A stretch of 64,000 nt of DNA from Durusdinium trenchii. Taxonomy: Eukaryota; Sar; Dinophyceae; Suessiales; Symbiodiniaceae. This document shows positions 1 through 10,200 of the stretch, piece by piece. Position 1 is the stretch's first letter, and each line of letters opens with the position of its first letter. The notes beneath the pieces were generated by a model. That model was not told the DNA's origin and ran no database searches. It saw only the letters and a program-made list of their open reading frames with translations. Where the stretch lies: NCBI GenBank assembly GCA_963970005.1, contig CAXAMN010001248.1:417071-481070 (forward strand), given 5' to 3'. The position numbers were made by a program, and so were the translations under genes.

Positions 1-282
1 GTGGGGTGGGCTGCAAGCCTAGTTAGGCATGATTCGAGCCATGGCAAAATACAGATTGTGCCTGTCCAGGCACTGGCATGAATTGCGCAAGAGGTGACAC
101 ATACAAGATGCAATATACAATACATAGTTCATTTCAATATATTTCAATACTGTACATAGTTCATTCTCTTTTGTCGCTCACTCTTTTTCATACTCTTTCC
201 TTCTTTTTTCTACAGTTCAGTTTTTTGTGCTCTATATGTCAAAATCATTAAACTGATGTGATTTCATTTTCGCCAGGGCCGC
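1..282. other. Non-coding, T-rich stretch
   Basis: No credible coding frame. From about 140 the + strand is pyrimidine-rich (runs such as TTCCTTCTTTTTTC), and nothing else stands out. Confidence 0.5.
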
Positions 283-1390
283 TGACCAATCCGGCACGGC
301 GGTGATTTGAGCGCCAGGATGTGAGGACCTCATTCGGGAACGGGTAGGTGTGGGTGTCATCCCTTCCATGTGCACAAGGGAAGGCTGTTAGTTCCACTGA
401 TAATTAAGAGGGAATCAGTCCAGGAAAGCTTGGTGGTCTAGGGCCATTCTTGATGTGGAGCCTTCCTTGTGAGGATACTAACTAGTGGTCCTTGGAGAGT
501 TTTAATCGAGTTCATGTTCCAACTTGAGCGCACCTTCAATCCGCTTCATGTTGCTGTGCAACTGTGCGGTTTGTCATTGTCTCATTGTGTCCTAAATGTG
601 CTCCTTGAAGCCTTATCACTCACCCTTCAGCGTTTGCTTGCATTTCCCTGCAACTCTCCGGATGAGACTTCTTGAAAGCGAGTTGTAGATCATGCAATCT
701 AACATGATCGTGCCTCGCAAAACGAAACATGGCAAAAGGGATTGATGGCTCCCTCCTCGCGCTGCCGCCATTTGGCTGAGGTGTGCTGCGCCCAGGGCAG
801 AATCTCCTGGCGTCCGTGCAGCTTCCTCGCGGAGTGCAGAGCACAGAGCCGGACAGCTGTAGAAGGGGTTATGTAGCCCCCACACTTGAGGAAGGACCCC
901 CCAAAGAACCATTGGATTCACAAATTAAAGCCCTTTCGTGATGTCTTTGCGCATGCTTTCAGGAGCCTAGTCCATGTTTGAGCGCGGTGCGTTGTTTCAC
1001 TTAATCCTGTACGGATTCCAGTTCTTGGTGACTCCAGTTTCAATATGTAAATCTATGTCATGATGTTCATGTGCCGAGCAACCAGCTAAGATGAGTGCAA
1101 ACACATCGACTGTTTCGTAGTTTGTTCATAGAACTCCGTTACAGGCCGTGTTCTATGTTCTGATTACACCTTCTAGTGGAGAAGAAGAACACACACACAA
1201 TCACACACACTACCCGACCCAGTAACGGACCCCGCATGGCCCAGGTGGATCGTGTTGCCTTGGCTTTGAAGCGAGGCTGAAGACAACGATGATCACATAT
1301 GCTGGCTGATGTCCTGACAAGAAAAACACATTGCACACAGTAGTTATTGAAAGACGCTGCTCTGATTTCACTGATGGTGGCCGACAGCCG
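283..1390 (+). repeat. Dispersed duplicated segment, copy A
   Basis: This segment shares several colinear blocks with 15291-15995. Shared words include GGATACTAACTAGTGGTCCT against GGATACTAATTAGTGGTCCT, and CATGGCCCAGGTGGATCGTG in both copies. The 3' match reaches a shared TGATTTCACTGAT near 1366 and 15971. Between the two main blocks copy A carries about 500 bp that copy B lacks (roughly 620-1200). No convincing protein reads through either copy, so this is probably an old transposon or retro-copy. The boundaries are approximate. Confidence 0.65.
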
Positions 1391-1616
1391 TTCATGCAGA
1401 AAGTTTAAAGAGTCTTATGCAATCTTATGCACAAGTTTTGCGCGCGACCACTCTGAGTATCTCCGAGTTGTTGGATACTTGTCCGTTGGATGCTCCGCTG
1501 GCTCCGAAGCCTTGACCAGGAGGGGCAAGTTTGACCAGTCAGAACCCCTCGGAGAATGAAATCATGTTGGAGAACCCGTGGGGTAGCATCAGAACGCCTC
1601 AAGCTGTAGCAGATCA

Positions 1617-1955
1617 TCATAAGTCACAAGCGAACGAATCAAATCCATGCGGCGCAGACGAAAGACGCCTTCGCACGCGGCACCGCGCGGGTTTCCCGTT
1701 CAACGCCATTTCGACGCCATGGGTCCAGACGATAGACGCTCTGTCGAACTGGGCGAAGAGTGCGCTTTCGAAGCCCAAGAGTCCTCCGTCAGTGATGGCG
1801 ACAGCGTAGAAAGGATGGCTGGATTGGAGGACTTTACTGATGTTGTTGCTCACAGAGCAGATCTCGATCACATGGACATCTTCTCTCTCGCTGCCCAGGA
1901 CCGTTGGGTCCAGATGCCGGCCGTCGGGGTGTGAAACGAGCTGAACTCCTGTCAC
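1617..1955 (-). CDS. Hypothetical exon-like open frame
   Basis: A minus-strand frame of about 112 codons without a usable ATG at its 5' end, so if real it is an internal exon. The translation has a natural-looking composition, including VHVIEICSVSNNISKVLQ followed by FYAVAITDGGLLGFES. This faintly recalls RCC1-type or other beta-propeller blades common in dinoflagellates, but no diagnostic motif is present. Two shorter + strand frames overlap it, so coding strand is not proven. I do not recognise a family. Confidence 0.28.
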   Translation of the reverse strand: MTGVQLVSHPDGRHLDPTVLGSEREDVHVIEICSVSNNISKVLQSSHPFYAVAITDGGLLGFESALFAQFDRASIVWTHGVEMALNGKPARCRVRRRLSSAPHGFDSFACDL

Positions 1956-2678
1956 TTGAGGGCTGAGCGTGGCGTAACAAGCGGAAACTACACTTCCACA
2001 AATTGATGGAACATTACCCTAGGGCCTAGGGCCGTTGGGTTTGGCCGTTTGGAGATCGACGCGCCGTGGTATTTGTTTACACAGTGTCACAGGGACCAGA
2101 GTGCAGCGCTTTGTTGTCATGGATTCGAATCCTTCAGGCTCTTTTGGGATGCTGTGCAAGGAACGCCCATAATCGCCCATATGTTCTTTTTGGGGCGCTG
2201 ATTATAGCTGATTAAACTAACACGTATAAGTGTCGTAAGTTAACATTGAATTCTTTGGGCAACTTTGCGAGCCTGTTTCCAAGGCTTCGCTGATTTTCGC
2301 TGCATTTGTGAAAGCGTGCGCGAAAGCTTGTGCAAACTGCTAAAGGAAAGTAGTGCTCGTTCTGATTGCATAGTCGCACTTGCAAGTCTTTGCATTTCAA
2401 GCGACCAAGTATAGTAAGTAGCTGTCCTGGTTTGCGCTTTGATGAATGATGCAAGCATCTATTGGATCAGGACTATAAGGAGGTACGGTACATCGTCGAA
2501 TGCTACGCAGACATCGTCGACTACTATGCAGACTTCATGGTTGACGATCTGATGATAGCACCCCGACCAAACCCAAGCCAGTTAAGTGGTGTAGTGTGTG
2601 ACAGCGTGTCCGTTAGAATCCCCGTAGAAGTGATTTGGCTGTGGGTCAAAATCCGGACACCCTGGTTGACCGCCAAGA
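1956..2678. other. Mostly non-coding, with a short coding-like tandem
   Basis: No supported gene. At about 2490-2540 a 24-bp sequence is duplicated and would read YIVECYADIVDYYADF on the + strand, just upstream of the ankyrin-like frame at 2679. It may be part of an upstream exon of that gene, but no splice pair fixes this. Confidence 0.35.
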
Positions 2679-3530
2679 ATGAACAGAATAGACTACCTGG
2701 GAGGTCAACCTACCCTGGTTTGGGGCTCCGTGTTTGGACCCACACCAATTTGTTTCAGAAAAATCCGTGAGAAATCCCATGAAATGCGTGAGGCACAGCT
2801 CATCGCTGCGCTGGCTGATGTCAATGAGACAGACCGCAGACCGCAGAACTTACAAAATGCGCTGACCATGGCTGTGCTGGGCAACAACGCTAGACTTACG
2901 ACCATGCTTTGCCGGACAAAAGCTGATGTGGCCAGCCGGGTACTTCGTTTGGCACGTGAGAAGCGGATACGTTTCGGCGAAGCCATGACGCATGTGGCGC
3001 GTCTTCAGTGCGGTGCAGTACTGGACGTGCCATCCATGTGTGCGACCCCTGACATCATAGCGCATCATAGCCTGAGCGCAGAAGACTCGACTCCTGACAT
3101 TGTCATCCCTGACAGTGTCATCAATTCTGTCCCGGACGTTGTCATCAATTCTGCAGATGAGAACGGCCAAACGGCCCTGCACCGCCATGCTGCTGCCGGA
3201 CGCTTTGAAGATGCGAGCCTTTTGGTCCAGGAGAAGGCCAGGATTGACATCAGAGACGCCGGAGGCAATGCGCCCATAGACTTGGTCCCTGAGATGACAG
3301 AAGAAAGAGCACAGTGGCAGTCTCTTCTCGGTTTTGTGGCGCTTGCGAGCTTGAGCGGAGAAGAGATGGCGCTTCCCATCTCTGAATTGAATCTTCAGCA
3401 AGACTTTGTCCATTGCGTGAGGCAGCATTTGCGGGAATACTACCAACTGCAAGGTCAATCAGTGTCCTATTTCACAATTCGAGTGATTGATGGAGTCTCG
3501 GGCCATGCTGACGGTGAAATATATTCATAG
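2679..3530 (+). CDS. Small ankyrin-repeat-like protein
   Basis: An ATG-initiated frame of 283 codons ending in TAG. Residues about 158-215 form ankyrin-like repeats: DENGQTALHRHAAAGRFEDA and then a second, weaker unit with NAPIDLVPEMTEERAQW. Before them, residues about 130-157 are a degenerate internal repeat (PDIVIPDSVINS, PDVVINS) that is also visible as a DNA tandem at 3095-3155. The N-terminal half has no recognisable domain, and the start could lie in an upstream exon. Ankyrin repeats bind other proteins; no catalytic motif is seen. It lies about 3.6 kb upstream of, and in the same direction as, the larger ankyrin gene. Whether the two are one transcription unit cannot be told. Confidence 0.55.
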   Translation: MNRIDYLGGQPTLVWGSVFGPTPICFRKIREKSHEMREAQLIAALADVNETDRRPQNLQNALTMAVLGNNARLTTMLCRTKADVASRVLRLAREKRIRFGEAMTHVARLQCGAVLDVPSMCATPDIIAHHSLSAEDSTPDIVIPDSVINSVPDVVINSADENGQTALHRHAAAGRFEDASLLVQEKARIDIRDAGGNAPIDLVPEMTEERAQWQSLLGFVALASLSGEEMALPISELNLQQDFVHCVRQHLREYYQLQGQSVSYFTIRVIDGVSGHADGEIYS

Positions 3531-3912
3531 ATCGACGTCAAGATGTCTTTTACAGAATGGGTGACCTTAAGGCCCTTATAACAGCGAGTGTGTAGTTTTT
3601 TTTAATTTTAAAACAAAAGGAAAGGCGTTTAGGCCAACCATTCTGTAAGAGCCAATGGGAAATGACGTTTAGGCCCCAAACTTTGTAAGAATTTTGTGGT
3701 GGAAATGTCGTTATGTATCAACGTTGTCGCCATCCATTTTGTAACAGATGCATTTTGTGAGAAAGCCTGTCATTTTGTAAGGCTTTCGATGCCTTCGAAA
3801 AAAAAAGCTATAAAACATTATGTTGTTTTGCTATCATGATTTGTTTGGCATTTATATGCATTTTTATATATACGTTTATATTAATCTTCTTTTCCAAATC
3901 ATAGACCAGCTG
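3531..3912. other. Non-coding with recurring CATTTTGTAA words
   Basis: No gene. The words ATTCTGTAAG, CTTTGTAAG, CATTTTGTAAC, CATTTTGTGAG and CATTTTGTAAGG recur between about 3635 and 3785, with one more at 5652 (CATTTTGTAAG). They look like decayed copies related to the CATTTTATAA core of the neighbouring satellite. Confidence 0.45.
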
Positions 3913-4825
3913 ATTTCAGGGAGAGCAAAGATCAAGCTCCACAATCACCATCTCCAGGAACATCCCCAGCAATCGCGCCAGCTTTTGCAACCTGCCCCAG
4001 ACATTCTAGAGAAAAAAGTCATGCTTGCAATCCTCCAGAAAAAAACCTGTCCTTTGCCAATCCCTGCCTCATCTACCCACACTACCCACAGACTTGCTGG
4101 AATCCCTGACTTTGCAGAAATCTGGTGACGCGACACTGGTCCCAGGCATTTTATAAAGAGGCAACCCCTTTGCAACCTGCCACAGGCATTTTATAGAGAG
4201 AGTTCTCTCCTACAATCCTCCAGCAAAACCTTTCCCCACGCCCCTTCCTAACCAGATTTCCTGGAATCCCTGTCGTTATAGAAATCTGGTGATGCGACAC
4301 TGGTCCCAGGCATTTTATAACGAGGCAACCCCTTTGGCAACCTCCCCCAGGCATTTTATAACAGGATTTCTGCCTGCAATCCTCCAAACCTTTCCCCTGC
4401 CCCATCCTACCCTCAGAGTTTCGAGAATCCATGAGAATCCCTGATTTTTTAGTGAAATCTGGTGATACGTCTTTCCCAGGCATTTTATAAAGAGGCCACC
4501 CCTTTGCAACCTGACCCACGCATTTTATACTCTAGCAATCCTCCAGCAAACCCTTTCCCCCTGCCCCTTCCTAACCAGAGACTTCTTGGAATCCCTGACT
4601 TTACAGAAATCTGGTGATGCGGCGCTTGTCCCAAGAATTTTATACAGAGGCCCCCCCTTTGCAATCCTGCCCCAGGCATTTTATAAAAGGATTCCTGCCT
4701 GCAATCCTCCAAACCTTTCCCCTGCCTCATCCTACCCACAGAGTTTCGAGAATCCCTGATTTTATTGACATCTGGTGATATGAAATCCTGCCCAGGCATT
4801 TTATAAAGAGGCAATCCCAGTTCTG
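3913..4825 (+). repeat. Tandem satellite, period about 163 bp
   Basis: The word GAATCCCTGAC/ATTT followed by GAAATCTGGTGA and then CAGGCATTTTATAA recurs with landmarks near 4100, 4265, 4433, 4589 and 4752, so spacing is about 156-168 bp. Each period holds one or two CAGGCATTTTATA cores, plus CAATCCTCCA and CCTTTCCCC boxes. The head of the array (3913-4095) is more diverged. Long minus-strand frames through it only translate the repeat (KMPG, IKCLG) and are not genes. Confidence 0.8.
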
Positions 4826-4889
4826 TTGTTTATTTGTTTGGTTGGATGGTTTGGTTGTTTGTTTGGTTTGATTTGTTACGAAAGCCAGC

Positions 4890-5360
4890 CTTCGTAGAAG
4901 GCGCCAGCTGAGTTGTGTTTGGCGAACGAAGTGAGTAAGAAGGGGGTCTGCGGGGGTTGGCCCGAGAAAGTACCACGTAAACTCGAAATTGGGTAAGGTT
5001 TTTGAGGTTGAGTTTTTGTGATTTTTGAGAGGGTGGTGATGCAAGAAATGCAATTTGCATCATTTGCATCATCTGAATGGTAAGGTGTAGCTGGTGCCTT
5101 GCCAGGTGTAGATAAATGCTATGTTGCTACACCTCTTACACACATATAAGTTCAAAGCACGAATGAGACTTCAAAGCTGTGGATTGCTGTGCGTGGGTAA
5201 AGGTTATCGAGCGGTTGACGGAAAGGGAACTTGAAGTACTATACCTGGTAACTGAATTGTAGCTACCCTGGGTATCTATACCTGGCAAGGCGCCAGCTGA
5301 GTAAGAAGGGGGGTTCGGGGGGGTGGCCTGAGAAAGATTGAGAAAGCACACTCGAAAGTA
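4890..5360 (+). repeat. Paired local repeat AAGGCGCCAGCTGAG...
   Basis: Two copies, about 4897-5010 and 5287-5360, share AAGGCGCCAGCTGAG, GTAAGAAGGGGG, a GGCC(C/T)GAGAAAG box and ACTCGAAA. They flank the terminal-repeat-family copy at 5138-5290, so that element sits between two diverged direct repeats. Confidence 0.55.
5138..5290 (+). repeat. Dispersed element, version without insert
   Basis: Nearly the same as 63277-63545 and, inverted, 63690-63955. Shared words include CAAAGCACGAATGAGACTTC, GAGCGGTTGACGGAAAGGGA and TACCCTGGG. It lacks the segment of about 115 bp that follows CTATACCTGGTA in the copies at the window end, so it acts as an empty-site version. Confidence 0.75.
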
Positions 5361-5694
5361 GGTGGTGTGTAGGGGTGCACGGAAGCACGCCGTGTGCGAT
5401 GCTGCATGCTGCCTTTGGCCAACAACGTGCTCGTGGACAAGAAACGCTGGCTTTTGTTTTGTAGCTTCTCAGGCTGGGTTTCGTTTCGGCCACAAATGGT
5501 TTAGAATGAAAGGACCCGACGTCAACTTTCTCTATCTTCGGGCCCCAACCCCTTTGACTACAAAATGCCCGGCTACAACCAAATAATAGTGACTCTGCAG
5601 GAATATTACCAAGCAACAAAAATTTTATAGAGTGAATTTGTACTGGTCAGCCAAACATTTTGTAAGAAACCAGCCCTTGTAGCCATCACATGAC

Positions 5695-5970
5695 ATGTTG
5701 TTTGCCGACTGTTTGGTGCGTCAACAAGGAGAGAAGGTCTTGCAGGGTGGTTCGTGGGAAGCTTTGGGCAAGCCAGGGCGTGTGACAATCACCCTTGGAA
5801 ACTTTGCCACGCAAAACCTAGAGACAGAGGAGCAGACGAGGGACTTCTTGAAGCTGGCAGGGCAGGAAGGCGCCGAGGCTGATCAATTGATACGAGGCAG
5901 GACTGCTGAAAACTTCAAAGGGAACTATCGCTTGTTCACGATGCCTTACCACTGCACCCTACAGTATACA
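5695..5970 (+). CDS. Hypothetical 5' exon
   Basis: Begins with ATG. The first about 90 codons have natural protein composition (RVTITLGNFATQNLETEEQT, then DFLKLAGQEGAEADQL). After about 5970 the open frame runs into a GA microsatellite and low-complexity AT-rich DNA, so the real coding part probably ends near CTACAGTATAC, which could hold a GT donor at about 5969. No family recognised and no partner exon identified. Confidence 0.35.
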
Positions 5971-6022
5971 CGTATTAGTATTTGGGTCGCTTCGCGACGA
6001 CAACCGCCCGGATCAGTGGCTC

Positions 6023-6062
6023 TCAGAGAGAGAGTGAGCGCGAGAGAGAGAGAGAGAGAGCG
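6023..6062 (+). repeat. (GA)n microsatellite
   Basis: GAGAGA runs, interrupted by TGAGCGC. Confidence 0.85.
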
Positions 6063-6124
6063 AACGAATATGACTAAAAAAATTCTCTATCCTTTTAACC
6101 AGTCTATTTTTTTACCTTCTGATA

Positions 6125-6726
6125 GATTGTTTATTTATGTCTTACCTGCAGTTTGCAAGCATTGTTGGATGTTATTTTTCGACCCCTTGAAATTGTACAT
6201 GTTCAAGGGGCTCCAAAAATAGAATGGCCATGCACAATAAAATTTTTTTATAGCGGTCAAAGCAGCATGAAGTGGGTGAATAGACAAGAGAAGTAGCTGT
6301 AGTCACTCTATTTCTAAACCCTCTTGCACATTGCATATTTATGAACCATGATTGACTTGCAAGCATCTTTGGACATATTTGTCGCCCCTTGTGAAGCTTT
6401 ACACATTGCTTCAATCAATGTAGCTTGGACCCCTGAACAATTCACACCCCAAAAATGTACAACTTCAAGGTGACAAAAATCGAGTGAACATATATATATA
6501 CCATAAACTGTGTAATGTGCATGATCAACACAAAGCTCAGAGATGAAGGCAGCATGAAGTGAATGAACAGAATGAACACATTACATATTGTTTGCAATCA
6601 CTCTATTTGGGACCCTCTTGCAAATTGTTTAGTTGTGTCTTTCTTACAACTTGCAAGCATTGTTGTTGGTTTTATAGATTTTGTGACCCCTTGAAACTGT
6701 ACATTACTCAAGGTGTCCAAATTATT
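6125..6726 (+). repeat. Diverged local tandem repeat
   Basis: Three related blocks near 6126-6222, 6330-6420 and 6625-6726 share CTTGCAAGCATTGTTG or a variant, then GACCCCTTGAAA(T/C)TGTACAT. The spacers at 6261-6326 and 6548-6621 are also related (GCAGCATGAAGTG, CACTCTATTT, CCCTCTTGC). No coding content. Confidence 0.6.
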
Positions 6727-6729
6727 CCA

Positions 6730-7130
6730 AATTAGTGTACCTCACATACAAATTGTACAACAGATTCTAAAGTTGCAACCAACTGTTGCATATGATAGCA
6801 ACATCTATCAACAATTTCACAGCCGCAACATTAAACTGTTGAGAGGAGTCGTTTGTTTGCCTTTCAGGTCCTGGTGACGCAGGTGATATGATAGTGGCAA
6901 ATATAGTCAGACACAGGCGATATGTGAATACCATCATATAAAACCATGTGTGTTCCAACCCCCATTCCTCTCCCAGCACGCCGCGTGATGCAGGATACGA
7001 ATTTTCGTTCCTAAGCAAAAATGCGAACATGTTCCCCCCCAGCTAAAGCTACATGTTCCGATCCATGCGAACCAACCGTGGTATGCTCCACCCCTTCGGT
7101 GCTGGTGCATCAGAGCCACACCGGCGTCAG
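6730..7130. other. Non-coding upstream of ankyrin exon 1
   Basis: No supported exon; possible upstream exons or promoter of the ankyrin gene could lie here. No TATA-like or trans-spliced-leader sequence is recognisable. Confidence 0.35.
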
Positions 7131-7264
7131 GTCACTTGCAGAACTTTCAAGATCCGAATGTGACAAATGATCGAGGCGAGACCGCAGCCTTTAAGGCCAG
7201 TCGGAACGGTGACCTGCCAAAGCTGGAGATCTTGGAATTGGGATGCGCCGACTTTAACCAGGCA
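7131..7264 (+). CDS. Ankyrin gene exon 1 (first visible)
   Basis: Preceded by CGTCAG acceptor and starting with G. Reads NDRGETAAFKASRNGDL and then LELGCADFNQA. The 3' end is ambiguous: donors GC at 7262, GA at 7265 or GC at 7268 all keep the phase; 7264 gives an exact 33-residue repeat. A GT at 7279 would break the frame into exon 2. Confidence 0.5.
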
Positions 7265-10200
7265 GACGCTGGACCAAAGTGAGTTGATTATGTCAAAGCA
7301 CATGAATGCGCATGATAATCCCTCAAAATCCTCAACCAAGGAGTGTTCATTGTATATATAGATGTATTTGTCACTATTTGTCCTATGAAGGGGTCTTTGG
7401 ATGGTTTCCTTTTCTGAAGTTAAGCACAGTCGGCTGTAGTTTCAAGCGATGTCCACCCCATCTCAAATCCATTTTGTTGCAATGTGTTGTGGATTGGTGT
7501 TCAGCAAACAGAGATTGTGATATGATGGACAGCCGCCAGGCGCATTTCGTGGGACGAAACCCGAGTTGTTTAGATATCAAAAACTGCGGCCCTATTGTTG
7601 ATGGAAGGCTACAGCACCAAAGAACCAGGGACGATCGCAGATCGAACACTTATGGTGGTTTCAGGTGGTTCTGGATTCCAATAGTGTTTTGGAGAAAGAG
7701 TCATATAGTTATACCATGGGGGTTGTTAACAATAGGTCCATGTTGCTAACATCCAGTCTCCCATCAGTAACATACTGTTTTCTTGGAGCGTTGTACTGTA
7801 GCCACACTCCCAATATATGGGTGTGTGTGGATGGGCTATTTGAGTGGTCCATTCTTTTGGTTCCCAATCGTGCAGCAAGCACCATTTGAAAAAGGCGGGC
7901 CCCCTCAACAAACCTGCGCAGCTGTTGGCACCAAGGACAATGGCGGTGCCACTCCACTCTTCATTGTTGCGCAACATGGTTGGCTAAACGCGGCCAAATT
8001 CTTGGTGTTATACAAAGCCGAGGTGGACAAGGCATTGAACACAGAAGCAACTCCAATGTACGTTGCCGCCCAAAACGGGCATACAGAACTTGTCTCATTC
8101 CTACTGGAATCGAAGGCTAACTTGGATGCTCGGACGACTGATGGAGCTACACCCCTTTTCATAGCCTCCCAAATGGGTCACTATGGAGTCGTGGAGATGC
8201 TTCTCATCGCTGGAAGCTCCTTCGACATTCCTAACCGAACCGGTGCAGCTGCGCTGTTCATTGCGGCCCAGCAACTTGGCCTCAACGACAAGTTTTGACC
8301 TTCAGTAAGTGTTTGTTCAATCAACCGAGACCTTCACTAAGCAACTTAACCCTGTGTTGTTTCTGAGGAACAATCATGCTGACATTGTTCAGCTGCTTCT
8401 TTCCTGGAAGGCAAGTCTAGAACAAAGGACGGCAGGAGGCGCATCGCCTGTCTACATTGCGGCTCAGAAGGGTTGCGATAAGTCGCTCAAGTTGCTTCTC
8501 GATGCGCGGGCCGAACCCAACGTAGCAGCCAATGACGGAGCGACGCCGCTTCTGATCGCGTCGCAGAATGGCAACCAGAGCTCGGCCAGCATCCTTTTGT
8601 CCTATGGAGCTCTCGTCAACAAAGCGATGTCCACCCTTGCAACTCCTCTTTTTGTGTCAGCTCAAAATGGCCATTTGGATGTGGCCAAGTTGTTGGTTGA
8701 ATGGACGGCTGATGTGCAGCTCTCTTTGGAGAATGGAACAAGCCCTGCCTACGTTGCTGCGCAAAATGGGCACAAGGCAATGGTGAAGTTCTTGTGCAAG
8801 CAAAAGGCGGACATTGAAGCAACGGGTGCTGGTGGGGCCACAGCTTTCTTCATTGCTGCTCAAAATGGTCACTTGGGAGTCATGCAGTATCTCTTGAAGC
8901 ATATCAAGAAACTGAGGCAGGTCGAGCGTGTAATGTGTGTGTGTAGAATCTCATCTCACGGTGCGATTAATTGAGAGTATTTGGCGAGATGTTGCATGTA
9001 TTTGCTTCAATGTCCCACATGATTCCAGACATTGTAGCACGCGTTTTTGTTCTGAGCTGGTTCAGCGTGGCCGAACTGTTTTGCCGATGTTGAGTTCCGC
9101 AAAAGCGTTTGCAATTGGAGAAGAAGGAAGGCTGCTAGCAAAAAGACGAACTGCCAGTCAAGGTCCCGATTGATACAAAATTGCGATGTCAGGAGACATG
9201 CCCACTCGACATTAATCAGTGAAAATGAGATGCACCCTGGTTTTCATAGATCGTTAGATGTAACCACACTGCACCGTTCAACTCTGACAAGGAGCAGAAT
9301 TTTGCCTACAAATATGCAGCAGGAGCATGCAGAAGCTGCGCAAACAGAGTCTGGAAAGTTCTGCCCAAATCCCCGAAAGTTCCGCCACCGATTGGCGCCT
9401 GAAAATTATGCAAAACACTGCTTTAAGATGCTTTGACGCATGCTTGTGTTGAAGGGATTCTCGGGGCGCCTCAAGGCGCCAGGAACGCTGAAACACCGAA
9501 TAGCTGCTAGCTCTCCGGTAGCAGGTCGGCAGTCGAAACGTCGCCAGCCAAGGTAGGTCGCCACTCAATGCTTCCGCTGAAAGGAGGGCGCCGTTCCGCA
9601 AGAAGGCAGAAGCCTTTACTGATGATGCCCGATAAACGTTAAACTTGTTCATATAGAATTGGAGACAATGACCACCATTTACTTTATTAGAACCTTGTTT
9701 TATTTGGTCCCACTAAAGTTCCGTTAAAGCATGTTAAAGCCAACAATAGTATTCAGGATCTCGTCAGGTGGTTTGGAAGGGAATCAAAGGCGATTTGGAG
9801 TGATATTATTCCAGGTTTTCTTGGTGGTTTTGAGGCTAATTATTCGACATTAAGAGCAAAGAGGTGTGAATTGTTGGGCAAATATTTAGCGTAACAGGAG
9901 CGTAACAGTTCCGTAACAAAGCCCTCCAGGAGACTTCTAAAACTACTGCAAATGATCTTCCAAAACCGCAACTGGAGCGTAACAGGTCCTTAGTCCCCTT
10001 AATGTTTGCAATATGTTTGCAATGTATTCGGAAATCGTGACCAGGATCTTTAAAATGTTTTTAACAGTTGTTTTGTTTGCATGAATTAACAGATTGGGTG
10101 CATTTTTGCAGGTTCTATGTGCCGTTAGTGGTGATGTTGAACTCGCTTGGATAAAAGGGCTTGGGTTCCGACAAACAACAGGTACTCGTAAAACTTGTTC

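Noticed and set aside
2085-2150. T-loop-like GGATTCGAATCC suggesting a tRNA
   Set aside because: No matching acceptor, D or anticodon stems around it; it is only a short palindrome.
3945-4814. Minus-strand proteins with repeated KMPG / IKCLG
   Set aside because: They are translations of the 163-bp satellite.
7265-7280. Canonical GTGAGT donor at 7279 as the end of ankyrin exon 1
   Set aside because: It leaves two bases of a codon, and I found no acceptor before exon 2 that restores the ankyrin frame, whereas GC/GA donors at 7262-7268 do.
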